Positions 11,603 through 29,055 of a stretch of 43,049 bases of DNA are shown here, in pieces. The stretch covers positions 1,631,656-1,674,704 of the forward strand of contig RPFO01000256.1 of NCBI GenBank assembly GCA_009746045.1. The letters run 5' to 3'. Numbering within the stretch: position 1 is the stretch's first letter; every line of letters begins with the position of its first letter. A program made the translations under genes and the position numbers. Source of the stretch: Mesostigma viride. Taxonomy: Eukaryota; Streptophyta; Mesostigmatophyceae; Mesostigmatales; Mesostigmataceae. A model generated the notes under the pieces. That model was not told where the DNA came from. It did no database searches and saw only the letters and a list, made by a program, of their open reading frames with translations.

Positions 11603-12717
11603 TGGAAATGTGTAGCCTTGTGGATTGAAATTATGGCTGGCTTACGTGTAGAGCGATTACGGATGACCTAGACGGTGGGGCCGGGAACAGCTTGCTTGAT
11701 CGAAGGGCGTGTGTTTCGAGCCTAACTGGCCAGGAGCTAGTGTCTGGAGGTGATGGTCAGTGCGATCGCTCTCCCACCATTCAACGAGGAAATACTCGGA
11801 AATGAAAAACCACTGAAAAGTGAAAAGGTCTAGCTAGTCAGTCATTACGTTAGCGATGCCGGCCATGTTTCCAAATAAGAACTGCACACGAGGACATCAC
11901 TGTCAAAGGTGCGACAGGAACCAAAAGCCCGCCTATCAAGGAGACAACCAGCGCAGGCCAGAAATCGGGAGAATCCGGACCATGGGAGCTCGAGCGTGAC
12001 GTTATCATGTCCGTGTGTTCGAGTCGTTTAGGATGATGAATATGAATGGGGATGGAAATGCGTAGCCTTGTGCATTGAAATGATGGCTGGCTTACGTGTA
12101 GAGCGACTAGATGACCTAGACGGTGGGGCCGGAAACAGCTTGCTTGATCAGGGCGTGTGTTTCTGTAGCTAGCGACGCTATGGTGTGGACAACAAATCCA
12201 GTACGTGCCAAGCTCGGGACGGCCGCAAAAGCCGGAGATCTGGCATAACAGGGTTCAGATGCGCAGAGATATGTACACGTGAGGTGCACGACGGAATTTT
12301 CAGTGAGGGAGCCGGATCGACTTTGCATCTCACGTTACATGGAAACGGGCGCCGGTTGCCACATCGCACAATGGCTCGTAACAAACGCGCCACGTCGATC
12401 ATGACGTTGTTTGCACCGTTGGATCTTGCATCGACAGCGTATTCTGATCAGGCACCGCGTATGTTCGTGGATTGTTTTGAAAGGCCCGGTCAATGAGATT
12501 TGACGGAGAAGTCCAGTGTTTAAGTTGTACTTTTTCGATAAGTCGGTGAAGACTAGAACTAAGTGGCTAAACTTTTGTCACTTGCAAGTCGGAATCGAAT
12601 TGAATTGCATTCAGTCCTGTGGTAGTCGGTGAAAAAGTGGGCCTTGAGAGTTGAGACGCTAGCTTAGATTGATGGAGATAAATGGAGGTGGACATGAGTG
12701 GCCACGTGCATGTTGTG
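11603..12717. repeat. Non-coding stretch with a ~115-bp direct repeat pair
   Basis: The segment at 11602-11720 is repeated at 12052-12164 with about 90% identity by eye (core GGCTGGCTTACGTGTAGAGC, then GACCTAGACGGTGGGGCC). Between them, 11940-11998 holds one copy of a dispersed repeat also seen near 13130 (inverted), 18718 and 26670. I see no convincing gene. Short open frames at 12116-12496 overlap on both strands and lack any recognisable motif. Confidence 0.55.
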
Positions 12718-12727
12718 GCGGGCTAAA

Positions 12728-12907
12728 TTAATTAATTAATTAATTAATAGACACGTGACTGCGTCACGTGAGCATAAGTCCTCAGTGGGAGGGGAACATG
12801 GGATGGAATGGATGGTATAAGCTATCTAGGTCCTAGTTACAGCAGGGGTGTGGGCACCGCGGCCCGAATCGCTATGAATGCCATACTTGGTCACACGCGG
12901 AGCCCCC
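12728..12907 (-). mobile_element. C-family retroposon 3' fragment
   Basis: The 10-bp duplication GCGGGCTAAA (12718-12727 and 12908-12917) flanks this 180-bp insert. Its minus-strand 3' end has the C-family hairpin (CACGTGAC, loop of 3, GTCACGTG) followed by a TTAATTAA tail at 12728-12749, as in element C. It has no coding content, so it is a severely 5'-truncated copy. Confidence 0.75.
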
Positions 12908-12939
12908 GCGGGCTAAAATGGCTTGCTAATTTTCAAAGC

Positions 12940-12988
12940 AACACCTAGACGGTCTATTAATTGATTAATCAATTAACACCTAGACGGT
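12940..12988. repeat. 21-bp tail-like insertion flanked by a 14-bp direct repeat
   Basis: AACACCTAGACGGT occurs at 12940-12953 and again at 12975-12988. The 21 bp between them (12954-12974) consist only of TTAATTGATTAATCAATT-like sequence, the composition of a retroposon tail. The simplest reading is a target-primed insertion that aborted after copying the tail. Confidence 0.65.
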
Positions 12989-13284
12989 TGAAAAAAATTA
13001 ACTCACGTGATCAGTGCAGTGCTTATGTTCCTAGCGGTCCAGTTGTCTCACTCAATTTGTAAGCACCACTGCTGCAATCACTCTACCGCCATCTGTAAGA
13101 GGAAAAGACCCATACTGGATTTCTGGCCTGCGCTGGTTGTCTCATTGATACTGGAGAAAGTACCCCCCATTTCACACGAGGAATCATCCTCCATGGAGCT
13201 ACCGTCAATGAGACAACACTAAAAAATTTAAATTAAATTATAACATGCCTCCGTGGGGAGGTCATGTAGCACATATTCCATGAT

Positions 13285-14497
13285 TGAAGTGGGCCCAGGT
13301 CATAGAGGACAACGAGCCCCCCCCCGTGGGGAAGCGCCCGCGTGTGCAAACCCGCCGGGCCGGAGACACGCCAGACAGCTCCCCTAGGGTAGCGGGATAT
13401 TCTGATCAGACACTCCGCAAAGGTGAAAACCTTTGCGTTCAGTGCCGGGCCGCGGAAAACGCGGAAAACGCGATCTACAAATGAATCCGACCTGAATCGA
13501 ACTGGGGACCTCTCGCACCAAATTTTGCTGACAATAGGACGGACGTCTCCGGTTACCATGGCATCGCCAACTTACACCTACAGTCATCCGCAAAATTTCT
13601 CCTGTCCGGGGAGTGATGCAAGCCTGTCGGATTTGGTACTAGATAAATCACTCGAGATCTGTGTGTAGGAGTACTACACACGTGTCTGCACGCGAGACTT
13701 GTTCAGTCTCGCACCGTGAGACGGGCTGAACACGGCTGAATCCTTCTTTAGAAGGGGGCGTAGCCGGTACTATCGAAATCAGCCAAGCGTATATTCTGAT
13801 CAGACACTCCGCAAAGGTGAAAACCTTTGCGTTCAGTGCCGGGCCGCGGAAAACGCGGAAAACGCGATCTACAAATGAATCCGACCTGAATCGAACTGGG
13901 GACCTCTCGCACCAAATTTTGCTGACAATAGGACGGACGTCTCCGGTTACCATGGCATCGCCAACTTACACCTACAGTCATCCGCAAAATTTCTCCTGTC
14001 CGGGGAGTGATGCAAGCCTGTCGGATTTGGTACTAGATAAATCACTCGAGATCTGTGTGTAGGAGTACTACACACGTGTCTGCACGCGAGACTTGTTCAG
14101 TCTCGCACCGTGAGACGGGCTGAACACGGCTGAATCCTTCTTTAGAAGGGGGCGTAGCCGGTACTATCGAAATCAGCCAAGCGTATATTCTGATCAGACA
14201 CTCCGCAAAGGTGAAAACCTTTGCGTTCAGTGCCGGGCCGCGGAAAACGCGGAAAACGCGATCTACAAATGAATCCGACCTGAATCGAACTGGGGACCTC
14301 TCGCGGGATATTGTTTAGATAGATGTTGTAGTTAGTGATGTTGTCAGATAGATAGATGTTGTAGGTAGCTGATGTAGATAGATTATCTAGACCGGTAGGA
14401 CTGTTTGCACCCATCCATCCATCCATCCATCCATCCATCCATCGGGGTTAATGCTCCGTGACTCCCCAACGGGAGCACGAGTCTAATTAATTAATTA
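13285..14497 (+). mobile_element. 5'-truncated B-type LINE with ORF2 C-terminus, split by a SINE-like array
   Basis: The duplication ATATTCCATGAT (13273-13284 and 14498-14509) bounds the insert. Positions 13285-13401 encode KWAQVIEDNEPPPVGKRPR, the same ORF2 C-terminal sequence found on the minus strand near 17100. The 3' UTR resumes at 14313 with GATAGATGTTGTAG repeats and a CATC tetranucleotide run (14411-14443). It ends with CTCCCCAACGGGAGCACGAG and a TTAATTAA tail (about 14484-14497). The gap holds the array 13402-14302. Confidence 0.75.
13402..14302 (-). mobile_element. SINE-like tRNA-related repeat inserted as a tandem array (394-bp unit)
   Basis: About 2.3 nearly identical copies of a 394-bp unit occur in tandem; TCTGATCAGA recurs at 13401, 13795 and 14189. 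The whole block is flanked by the 10-bp duplication GCGGGATATT (13392-13401 and 14303-14312). Read on the minus strand, each unit carries GAGAGGTCCCCAGTTCGATTC, close to the variable loop and T-arm (B box) of a eukaryotic tRNA, with a TGGCGATGCCATGG A-box-like stretch about 70 bp upstream. The first unit in that orientation is truncated inside the tRNA-like part. Two perfect 8-bp hairpins (GCGAGACT/AGTCTCGC and GTGTGTAG/CTACACAC) lie in the unit. Single copies elsewhere also have duplications. Confidence 0.65.
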
Positions 14498-14881
14498 ATA
14501 TTCCATGATGGATGGGGTGGAGGAAGCCGCGTGATCGAGACAACACTAGTCAAGTCATTAATTAATTAATTAATTAGACTCGTGCTCCCGTTGGGGAGTC
14601 ACGGAGCATTAACCCCGATGGATGGATGGATGGGTGCAAGTTACATTCCTACCGGTCTAATCTATATACATTAATTAATTAATTAATTAATTATCAACAT
14701 CACTCCGTTGGGAGTAGATGTAGCACATAGCCCTGAGAAGGGGCATATGGCTTTTAATACATTCTAGGCTACTTCATGCAAGGGTGGGAATGTAAGCTAC
14801 CCCTGCTCTAGGTGCACCAGGGCACCTGCACCCTCATGGTCTATCACGCTATGCCCGGGTAAGGGGGGAGCATGCCTGTGA

Positions 14882-15861
14882 CGCCTGGGCGGACTTGCTG
14901 GTTAAGCAGCACACCACCTCCACCACCTCCACCATCTCGGCACAACTAAAGCAACAAGCCCTCGACCTTCGCGAGGAAACCGACATCGCCCGGCGCAGCC
15001 ACAATGTCATCGTCAAGCACTTCGACCAGCCGGCAGGTGAGACCTCCACGAGCCTTCTTGAGGCATTTAAGCGCGACATTCTTGCCCCCATGCTACTCAC
15101 TGGTGAGCTGGACATGTCGGCTGTCCGCCTCCCCCGCGCGCGGGGGAAGGCTGGCCCGGCACCCGTGCTCCTCACCTTTAAGTACATGGCGGACAAGCTG
15201 TCGTTCCTTAAATGCCGCAAGAAGCTCTCGAGGACTCGCTTCACGCTGGACGACGACTTGACCCTGGCCCAGCAACAGCGGCGACGCGAGCTATGGCCGA
15301 CCTACCTTCAGCTCCGGCACGGCGCAGGGGGGAAGCCGGTATACTGGAGGGGGGCGGTCATCCACGTTGACCACAAGCCCTGGCAGCCCCCTCCTGCCAC
15401 CCCAGACTAGGGAATTCATACCAGTAGTGTAGATTAGTCAGGCTTAGCCTAGCATGTGGCCCACGCGCATGTGCGCCCATAATGGCCCCCATGGATGTTG
15501 TCTACAGAATTTAGCCAAGCCCTGCCTATAACGGGACCCCCATGGATGTTGCATTAAGAATTGAGCCATGCTATGCCATGCAGAGAGATGCTCTCTGTCG
15601 AGAAGCCATGTCCTAGCTCTTGTATAGCCATGATGATCAGTTCCTCCCTCACAGGCATGCTCCCCCCTTACCCGGGCATATGTAGCGTGATAGACCATGA
15701 GGGTGCAGGTGCCCTGGTGCACCTAGAGCAGGGGTAGCTTACATTTCCACCCTTGCATGAAGTAGCCTAGAATGTATGATAGGCCATATGCCCCTTCTCT
15801 GGGCTATGTGCTACATATACTCCCAACGGAGTTATGTTACAATTCAATTCAATTCAATTCA
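14882..15861 (+). mobile_element. 5'-truncated A-family ORF1 element
   Basis: It is flanked by the 10-bp duplication ATGCCTGTGA (14872-14881 and 15862-15871). Positions 14882-15410 keep an open frame for the last ~171 residues of ORF1 and are almost identical to element A, differing at only a few sites. The 3' UTR (15411-15838) and the AATTC-repeat tail (15841-15861) match those of element A closely. This indicates recent activity of the family. It sits in opposite orientation inside another A-family 3' UTR. Confidence 0.8.
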
Positions 15862-15900
15862 ATGCCTGTGAGGGAGGAAGATCATCATGGCTATACAAGA

Positions 15901-16024
15901 ATTTGGTGCGAGAGGTCCCCAGTTCGATTCCGGTTGGATTCATTTGCAGATCGCGTTTTTCCGAATTTTCCGCGGCCCGGCACTGAACGCAAAGGTTTTC
16001 ACCTTTGCGGAGTGTCTGATCAGA
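15901..16024 (+). mobile_element. Single 124-bp SINE-like copy, 5'-truncated
   Basis: The 8-bp duplication ATACAAGA (15893-15900 and 16025-16032) gives exact borders. The host 3' UTR elsewhere in the window reads uninterrupted across this point, which confirms the insertion. The copy begins within the tRNA-like part (TTTGGTGCGAGAGGTCCCC, AGTTCGATTCCGG) and ends in GCGGAGTGTCTGATCAGA. This defines the 3' end of the family. Confidence 0.75.
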
Positions 16025-16822
16025 ATACAAGAGCTAGGACATGGCTTCTCGACAGAGAGCATCTCCCTGCATAGGCATCGCATGGCTAAATTCTTAATGC
16101 ATCATCCATGGGAGGTCCCATTGTAGGCTGGGCGCGGCTAAATAGTGAAAGCATCATCCATGGGGGCCATTATGGGCGCACATGCGCGTGGGCCACATGC
16201 TAGGCTAAGCCTTACTAATCTACACTACTGGTATATATATTCCTAGTCTGAGGTGGCAGGAGGGGGCTGCCAGGGCTTGTGGTCAACGTGGATGACCGCC
16301 CCCCTCCAGTATACCGGCTTCCCCCTTGCGCTCTGCCGGAGCTGAAGGTAGGTCGGCCATAGCTCGCATCGCCGTTGTTGCTGGGCCAGGGTCAAGTCGT
16401 CGTCCAGCGTGAAGCGAGTCTCCGAGAGCTTCTTGCGGCATTTAAGGAACGCCAGCTTGTCCGCCATGTACTTAAAGGTGAGGAGCACGGGTGCCGGGCC
16501 AGCCTTCCCCCGCGCGCGGGGGAGGCGGACAGCCGACATGTCCAGCTCACCAGTGAGTAACATGGGGGCAAGAATGGCGCGCTTAAATGCCTCAAGAAGG
16601 CTCGTGGAGGTCTCACCTGCCTGCTGGTCGAAGTGCTTGACGATGACATTGTGGCTGCGCCGGGCGATGTCGGTTTCCTCGCGAAGGTCGGGGGCTTGTT
16701 GCTTGAGTTGTGCCGAGATGGTGGAGGTGGTGGAGGTGGTGTGCTGCTTAAGCAAGTCCGCCCAGGTGGCGGGAGCATCGCCGGCCGGGCCAGCAGGCAC
16801 CATCTATATACATGGGCTACAT

Positions 16823-17645
16823 TAATTAATTAATTAATTAATTAGACTCGTGCTCCCGTTGGGGAGTCACGGAGCATTAACCCCGATGGATGGATGGATG
16901 GGTGCAAACATTCCTACCGGTCTAATCTATCTACACTGGCTACATACTACATCTATCTAACAGTATTCTAACTACAACCGCTATCTAGGCAGCCGCACGC
17001 TGCCCGAGGGGGAGCTATCTGGCGTGCCTCCCGCGGGATTGCACACGCGGGCGCTTCCCCACTGGGGGGGGCTCATTGTCCTCTATGACCTGGGCCCACT
17101 TGGCCTTGTCCATCATCTTCTTCCAAATCACGGAAAGGCCGAGGCCCCCCATGTCCTCTACTAGCTGTTCCTTGAAGGTGCGGGCCTTGCGGCGTCTAAC
17201 ATCACTAGGCCCAGCCCACGTCAGGAGGTGCCGGCCAGGCTGGGCTGGTCGCAGTCCTGCGGGGGGGCCACGTGAGGTGTCTACCTGGTTGGTGCGAGCT
17301 AGGTGCCCTACAAGCTGCAGGCGGCGTTGCTTAATGGTGCTGGTGATATAGGGCATGCCCTGGTACAGGTCCTCATTGCGGACATGAGCAGCATATCCTA
17401 CTCTGAAAATGGAACGCAGCATGCTGGTGACCGCGAGTCCAGCTTGCGGGCCAGGTCGGCGGTGAGGGTCCACGTCTCGGCGCCATACGTGAGAACAGGA
17501 AGGACGAGGACCTTGAACAGGTCCTGTTTCTCGATCTTGCCCAGGGGCTTGCGCCACAGGGCCCGGTACTGACGTAAAGCGTGCCAGGCGAGGGAGATGC
17601 GATGGTCCACATCAACTTCGCAGCTGGGGAGCAGGCTGCCCAGCA
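16823..17645 (-). mobile_element. 5'-truncated B-type LINE (B2) with reverse-transcriptase C-terminus
   Basis: GCTACAT at 16816-16822 and 17646-17652 is a probable 7-bp duplication. The element has a TTAATTAA tail (16823-16845), a 3' UTR with the CTCCCCAACGGGAG stem-loop and CATC repeats, and ORF2 C-terminal coding sequence from about 17010 to 17645. It is inserted in B1. With the 7085-7731 fragment it represents the reverse-transcriptase-bearing families that could supply machinery to the ORF1-only and SINE-like copies. Confidence 0.7.
17010..17645 (-). pseudogene. LINE ORF2 C-terminal region (post-RT domain), frameshifted
   Basis: On the minus strand the first frame reads DHRISLAWHALRQYRALWRK, then LFKVLVLPVLTYGAETWTLT. 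This is the conserved LINE block after the polymerase domain. After a frame change near 17430 it continues as LRSIFRVGYAAHVRNEDLY, TIKQRRLQLVGHLART and LGLSVIWKKMMDKAKWAQVI, ending at 17015. These motifs (LPVLTYGAETW and RRLQLVGHLAR) are well known at the C-terminus of LINE reverse transcriptases. The polymerase and endonuclease domains are missing because of 5' truncation. Confidence 0.8.
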
Positions 17646-17718
17646 GCTACATACTACATCTATCTAACAGCATTCCAACTTCAACAGTCAAGTCATTACC
17701 TTAGCAATGCACGTGATA

Positions 17719-18222
17719 TTCTGATTTGGCACGCTGCAAAGGTGAAAACCATTTGCGTTCAGTGCCGGTCCGCGGAAAACGCGATCTGCAAATGAATCCA
17801 GGCCGGAATCGAACTGGGGACATCTCGCACCAACTTTTGCTGACTATAGGACGGACGTCTCCGGATCCTAATTAATTAATAGGTTTGCAACGTGTCAGAT
17901 TACAACGCGATACATCGCGTTCTAACCCTACAACGCGATGTATCGCGTTGTAAAAAAACACGGGTTAATTAATTAGACTCGTGCTCCCGTTGGGGATTCA
18001 CGGAGCATTAACCCCGATGGATGGATGGATGGGTGCAAACAGTCCTACCGGTCTAATCTATCTACATCAGCTACCTACGACATCTATCTACAGCATTCTT
18101 ACTACAACATCTATCTAGACAGCCTCACGCTGCCCTAGGGGAGCTCCGGATCCTAGGGCATCGCCAACTGACACCTACAGTCATCCGCAAAAGTTCTCCT
18201 TTCCGGGGAGTGATGCAAGCCA
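17719..18222 (-). mobile_element. SINE-like copy, interrupted by a B-type LINE end
   Basis: A 16-bp duplication, AGCAATGCACGTGATA, flanks it (17703-17718 and 18223-18238). The repeat itself is 17719-17870 plus 18156-18222, with the B3 insert between. It carries the tRNA-like block (GAATCGAACTGGGGAC on the plus strand). It extends further 5' than the 15901 copy, which shows that 5' truncation points vary as in LINE-driven integration. Confidence 0.75.
17871..18143 (-). mobile_element. B-type LINE 3' end (B3) with twin palindromes beside the tail
   Basis: The 12-bp duplication CTCCGGATCCTA (17859-17870 and 18144-18155) defines the insert. It has B-type 3' UTR and the stem-loop CTCCCC/AACGGGAG variant. 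Its TTAATTAA tail is split by about 84 bp (17881-17964) containing two 24-bp palindromes: 17901-17924 and 17929-17952, arms TACAACGCGAT and ATCGCGTT(G/C)TA, centre of 2 bp. The extra segment is not seen in other B-type ends here. Confidence 0.7.
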
Positions 18223-18270
18223 AGCAATGCACGTGATACCATCATTGAACGTTCAAATGCACCAGATTTC

Positions 18271-18275
18271 TTACA
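18271..18275 (-). terminator. Possible TGTAA poly(A) signal of the PABP gene
   Basis: TGTAA on the minus strand lies about 250 nt after the stop at 18523. TGTAA is the usual poly(A) signal of volvocalean green algae. I see no other TGTAA between the two candidate stops and this point, so it favours the last exon at 18552-18523. It lies 33 bp from the end of the SINE-like duplication at 18238. Confidence 0.35.
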
Positions 18276-18522
18276 GATACATAGAAGCCCACATATAAAG
18301 GGTCGTCAACCCAACATCATGGGGATACTGGGAGAAGCCCCCTTTGCGATTGACAAGCAACCACCAACGCAGGACTTGTGGAGATACAGCTATGCAGACA
18401 AGCAACCTGGTGCCACTTGCCCATCGATATCCAAGTAGCAAATATTATATATTCTCTAGCATAACCGACAAATGAGCCGTACGCCTATTTTCTAATTTTT
18501 TTGGAGGAAAACGCTTGCCCTT

Positions 18523-26737
<8,215 letters not shown>

Positions 26738-27235
26738 ACTAAGTAAGTAAGTACTTGCGTGTCATGCGCAAAGGCATGCCACGGAGTACTATGCTAATCT
26801 CATTAGAAAAATAATTACACAAATATATAATATCGTCTGCATCATCCCCCAACCGTTAAGCACTAGATGGGGATGTAATCCTCATCCGAGCTGTCCTCTA
26901 CTGTAATGGCAGACGAGGCGGTAGTGTAGCGGCTATCCTCAGGACCAATAACCTCCACCTGCGGACTTCTACCCTGGCTAGCAACGGGCCGCGGGGCCCG
27001 TGGGGAGAAAATAGGAGCATACCCCTCGGGAAGGTGCTTATCGCAGATGGCAGCCCATTTCTCCTTGTCAATCATGCGGGCGCGGAGTACGGATAGTCCC
27101 AGAAGCCCTGCATCTTCAAGCAGTTGTGTCACAACATAGGTCCGGGTCGCGCCGCGCCGGTGCCCGGCGCGCGCAAGTTTGCCAGTGGGTTGCGATGGGA
27201 CAAGGGGACCCTGCTGTTGCGTGCCGGCCCTTTAG
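26738..27235 (-). mobile_element. Third LINE type: ORF2 C-terminus with an ACTT-repeat tail
   Basis: On the minus strand, from about 27220 to 26863, the frame reads KLARAGHRRGATRTYVV, then TQLLEDAGLLGLSVL and RARMIDKEKWAAI. It matches the layout EQLVEDMGGLGLSVI...DKAKWAQV of the B-type LINE but is diverged. A Ser/Asp/Glu-rich C-terminus (SSDEDYIPI) ends at 26863. The 3' UTR ends in a hairpin-like CATGCC...GGCATG and a tail of (ACTT) repeats at 26738-26753. The 5' end is truncated near 27230. I found no target-site duplication. Confidence 0.6.
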
Positions 27236-27337
27236 GACGGATGCAACAATGGAATAAATTATATACTTTGGCTTGTTGTCATAGTCCGTAGGACTTTGGG
27301 ACTTATTTCGGGACTTAATTTGGGAATCGTCCCTTAG

Positions 27338-29055
27338 CTCGTCGTCTGTCCCAACTCAGTCCTCACAGGAGGACTGAGTTGACAATTTTCAACCGCGTGT
27401 AGCGACTAGGTGGGGGGTCCATCCCAAATGTTTTGATGTGGATCTGGGGTGTACTAGATATCATTTTGTTGGCAAAAATACTGCATATGTGAAAACTTGA
27501 CCCGAACACCTGAAAATTACACAGACGTTGGGCACCCCTCGCGAATTTGCATTTTTCGGGATAAGAACGAGTGGGAAAAATTCAATCAAATCCTGGTGCA
27601 TGAAGAAAAAATATAGGCATGTAAACAATATAGTTCTTGAAACGTGGCAAAAAACTGGGCTCGATTTGGCCACTGCAACTGCCTGAAACAATTAAAAAAC
27701 TCTCAGTCCTCAGGAGAGGAATGGGGCTTTTGCTAACTTTGCTAGCATGTAAGTGCGGTCATACTACATCACTGTGGCCACCAACCATCCCAATCAACTC
27801 ATTTCCCTTCAAGCATTACAGGACAACACACTTGCATCATCATACTTCAGGTATATCATACCTTATCATGTAGTGAGAGCCTATGCATGCATGTAGGGAA
27901 TGGGCTTGGATACCTACCAACGAAGGGTTATGTTATAAGTGTCAACCACCAATATAATGGGTAGGTTAAGCATATTTCCATTGTTTCTAACAACAATAAA
28001 TATGGCTATAACTGTTTTGCCTTGCCATGATGTGGCCAACATAGTTGCTGGCACATGATGGCAGTGGTTTGTCACCAAGACTTTTCACTCACCCGTAAAA
28101 GCTTGAATGCACCCTTGACGCAGCCCGTGGCCACACAATCATGCAGTATGAACGTAGCAAAAGAATAACTAACATCTATGAAGGTGTTTAAACCTGCACA
28201 GCTCCTAAAACCCTGCACAACTACACTGGGTTAAGGCAAATGCCTGCTAACATCATCTGAAAAGGGGGTTTTAGAGAGGGGCAGGCAACGGTCAAGAAAG
28301 AGCATCAAGACTTGAACCTGACAACGCCTCGCAAGCTTAAACTCATGTACGAACATCAAGAAACGAAGAGGCAACGATTATCCGGCTTTACCTGGCACGG
28401 CTGGCGTTACCTTGGCCCAGGCGGTGCCCGCAAAAGTGGCACTTTGCGGCACATAGACCATGACGTGACAGAATGGTCGAAATCATCAAATCTATACTGT
28501 CACTCAATTTATTCTAATACAACTCATGTTAAAATGTAGAAAGAAACTTATCAGCCATTGAAATTGCGCCGGAAAGCAAGCGCAGTCATCAATTCCGTCG
28601 ACCTGCCTTATCGCAGTTTTTTCCAGCAAGAACAGTGCCGACACCGGGTAAATCGCATCCCCGCGAGCTAAAAATTGATTTATATCATCTTTAGGGCATG
28701 TTAAATCTATTTACTGAGTTTGGACGGCTAACTCGTCCGCAAACGTAAACTGCATGCATGGGCGCGAGCCGCCATGGCTAGGTCGTGCATTTCCGGAACT
28801 CGCGTTTCACGTGGAAAAGTACCCTTACCACCTGTACTTTGACCGTACAGTTAGCCGCGCATACCAAATCCAAAAAAATCCCAAAAATATGTCCAAGAAA
28901 GATCTTTTCACGTAGTATTTGAATAAATTTTGAGAGAATTTTTTTGACAAACATTCTGACCGGGGCGAATTTTCTACGAAACCCAAAAACTCGGTCCTCT
29001 AGAGAGGACTGAGTTCAACTCAGTCCTCCGTAGAGGACCAGGGACAGACGACGAG
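27338..29055. mobile_element. 1.72-kb terminal-inverted-repeat element, non-autonomous
   Basis: The perfect 15-bp inverted repeat CTCGTCGTCTGTCCC at 27338-27352 faces GGGACAGACGACGAG at 29041-29055. The flanks are TTAG (27334-27337) and TTAA (29056-29059), compatible with a mutated TTAA duplication. Immediately inside the left end is a perfect hairpin, CAACTCAGTCCTC / GAGGACTGAGTTG with a 4-nt loop (27352-27381). The right end has a matching pair of hairpins at 28990-29036. The interior is AT-rich with no transposase. The ACTCAGTCC subterminal sequence resembles that of the piggyBac-like units at 7.8-11.6 kb. Confidence 0.7.

Larger units (their letters stand above)
13222..14536 (-). mobile_element. 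Very short A-type LINE 3' end, split by a B-type LINE
   Basis: The 12-bp duplication GAGACAACACTA (13210-13221 and 14537-14548) encloses about 100 bp of A-type 3' sequence (TGTGCTACAT, CCTCCCCACGGAGG, CATGTTATAATTT tail on the minus strand). It is interrupted at 13285-14497 by a plus-strand B-type LINE. The 3' stem-loop variant here is CCTCC-CCAC-GGAGG. Confidence 0.7.
14672..16801 (-). mobile_element. A-family ORF1 element, 5'-truncated, itself hit twice
   Basis: ATCTATATACAT at 14660-14671 and 16802-16813 is the duplication. On the minus strand, 16801-16243 encodes the C-terminal ~186 residues of A-type ORF1 in one open frame (TWADLLKQHTTSTTST ... LDDDLTLAQQQRRCELWP ... KPVYWRGAVIHVD). The 3' UTR follows, then CTCCCAACGGAG and a TTAATTAA-type tail rather than AATTC repeats. 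A plus-strand ORF1 copy (14882-15861) and a SINE-like repeat (15901-16024) have been inserted in the 3' UTR. Confidence 0.75.
14561..17686 (-). mobile_element. B-type LINE 3' fragment hosting later insertions (B1)
   Basis: The 12-bp duplication GTCAAGTCATTA (14549-14560 and 17687-17698) defines the outer insert. Its own sequence is only the tail and 3' UTR at 14561-14671, a short piece at 16814-16822, and 17646-17686. The rest belongs to later insertions (14672-16801 and 16823-17645). Its minus-strand 3' end again reads CTCCCCAACGGGAGCACGAG plus a TTAATTAA tail. No coding sequence of its own is left. Confidence 0.7.

Noticed and set aside
13423-14062. Two identical 81-residue open frames on the plus strand
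   Set aside because: They are open only because the same repeat unit is duplicated. No start context, known motif or conserved neighbour supports them, and they run antisense to the tRNA-like part.
13402-14302. Functional tRNA genes in the 394-bp repeats
   Set aside because: Only the T-arm/variable-loop part is tRNA-like. I cannot fold a full cloverleaf with an acceptor stem, so a SINE head or tRNA relic fits better.
13402-14302. Hammerhead ribozyme (retrozyme) in the repeat unit
   Set aside because: I looked on both strands for a CUGANGA core followed by GAAA in the right arrangement and found none. Other ribozyme classes were not excluded.
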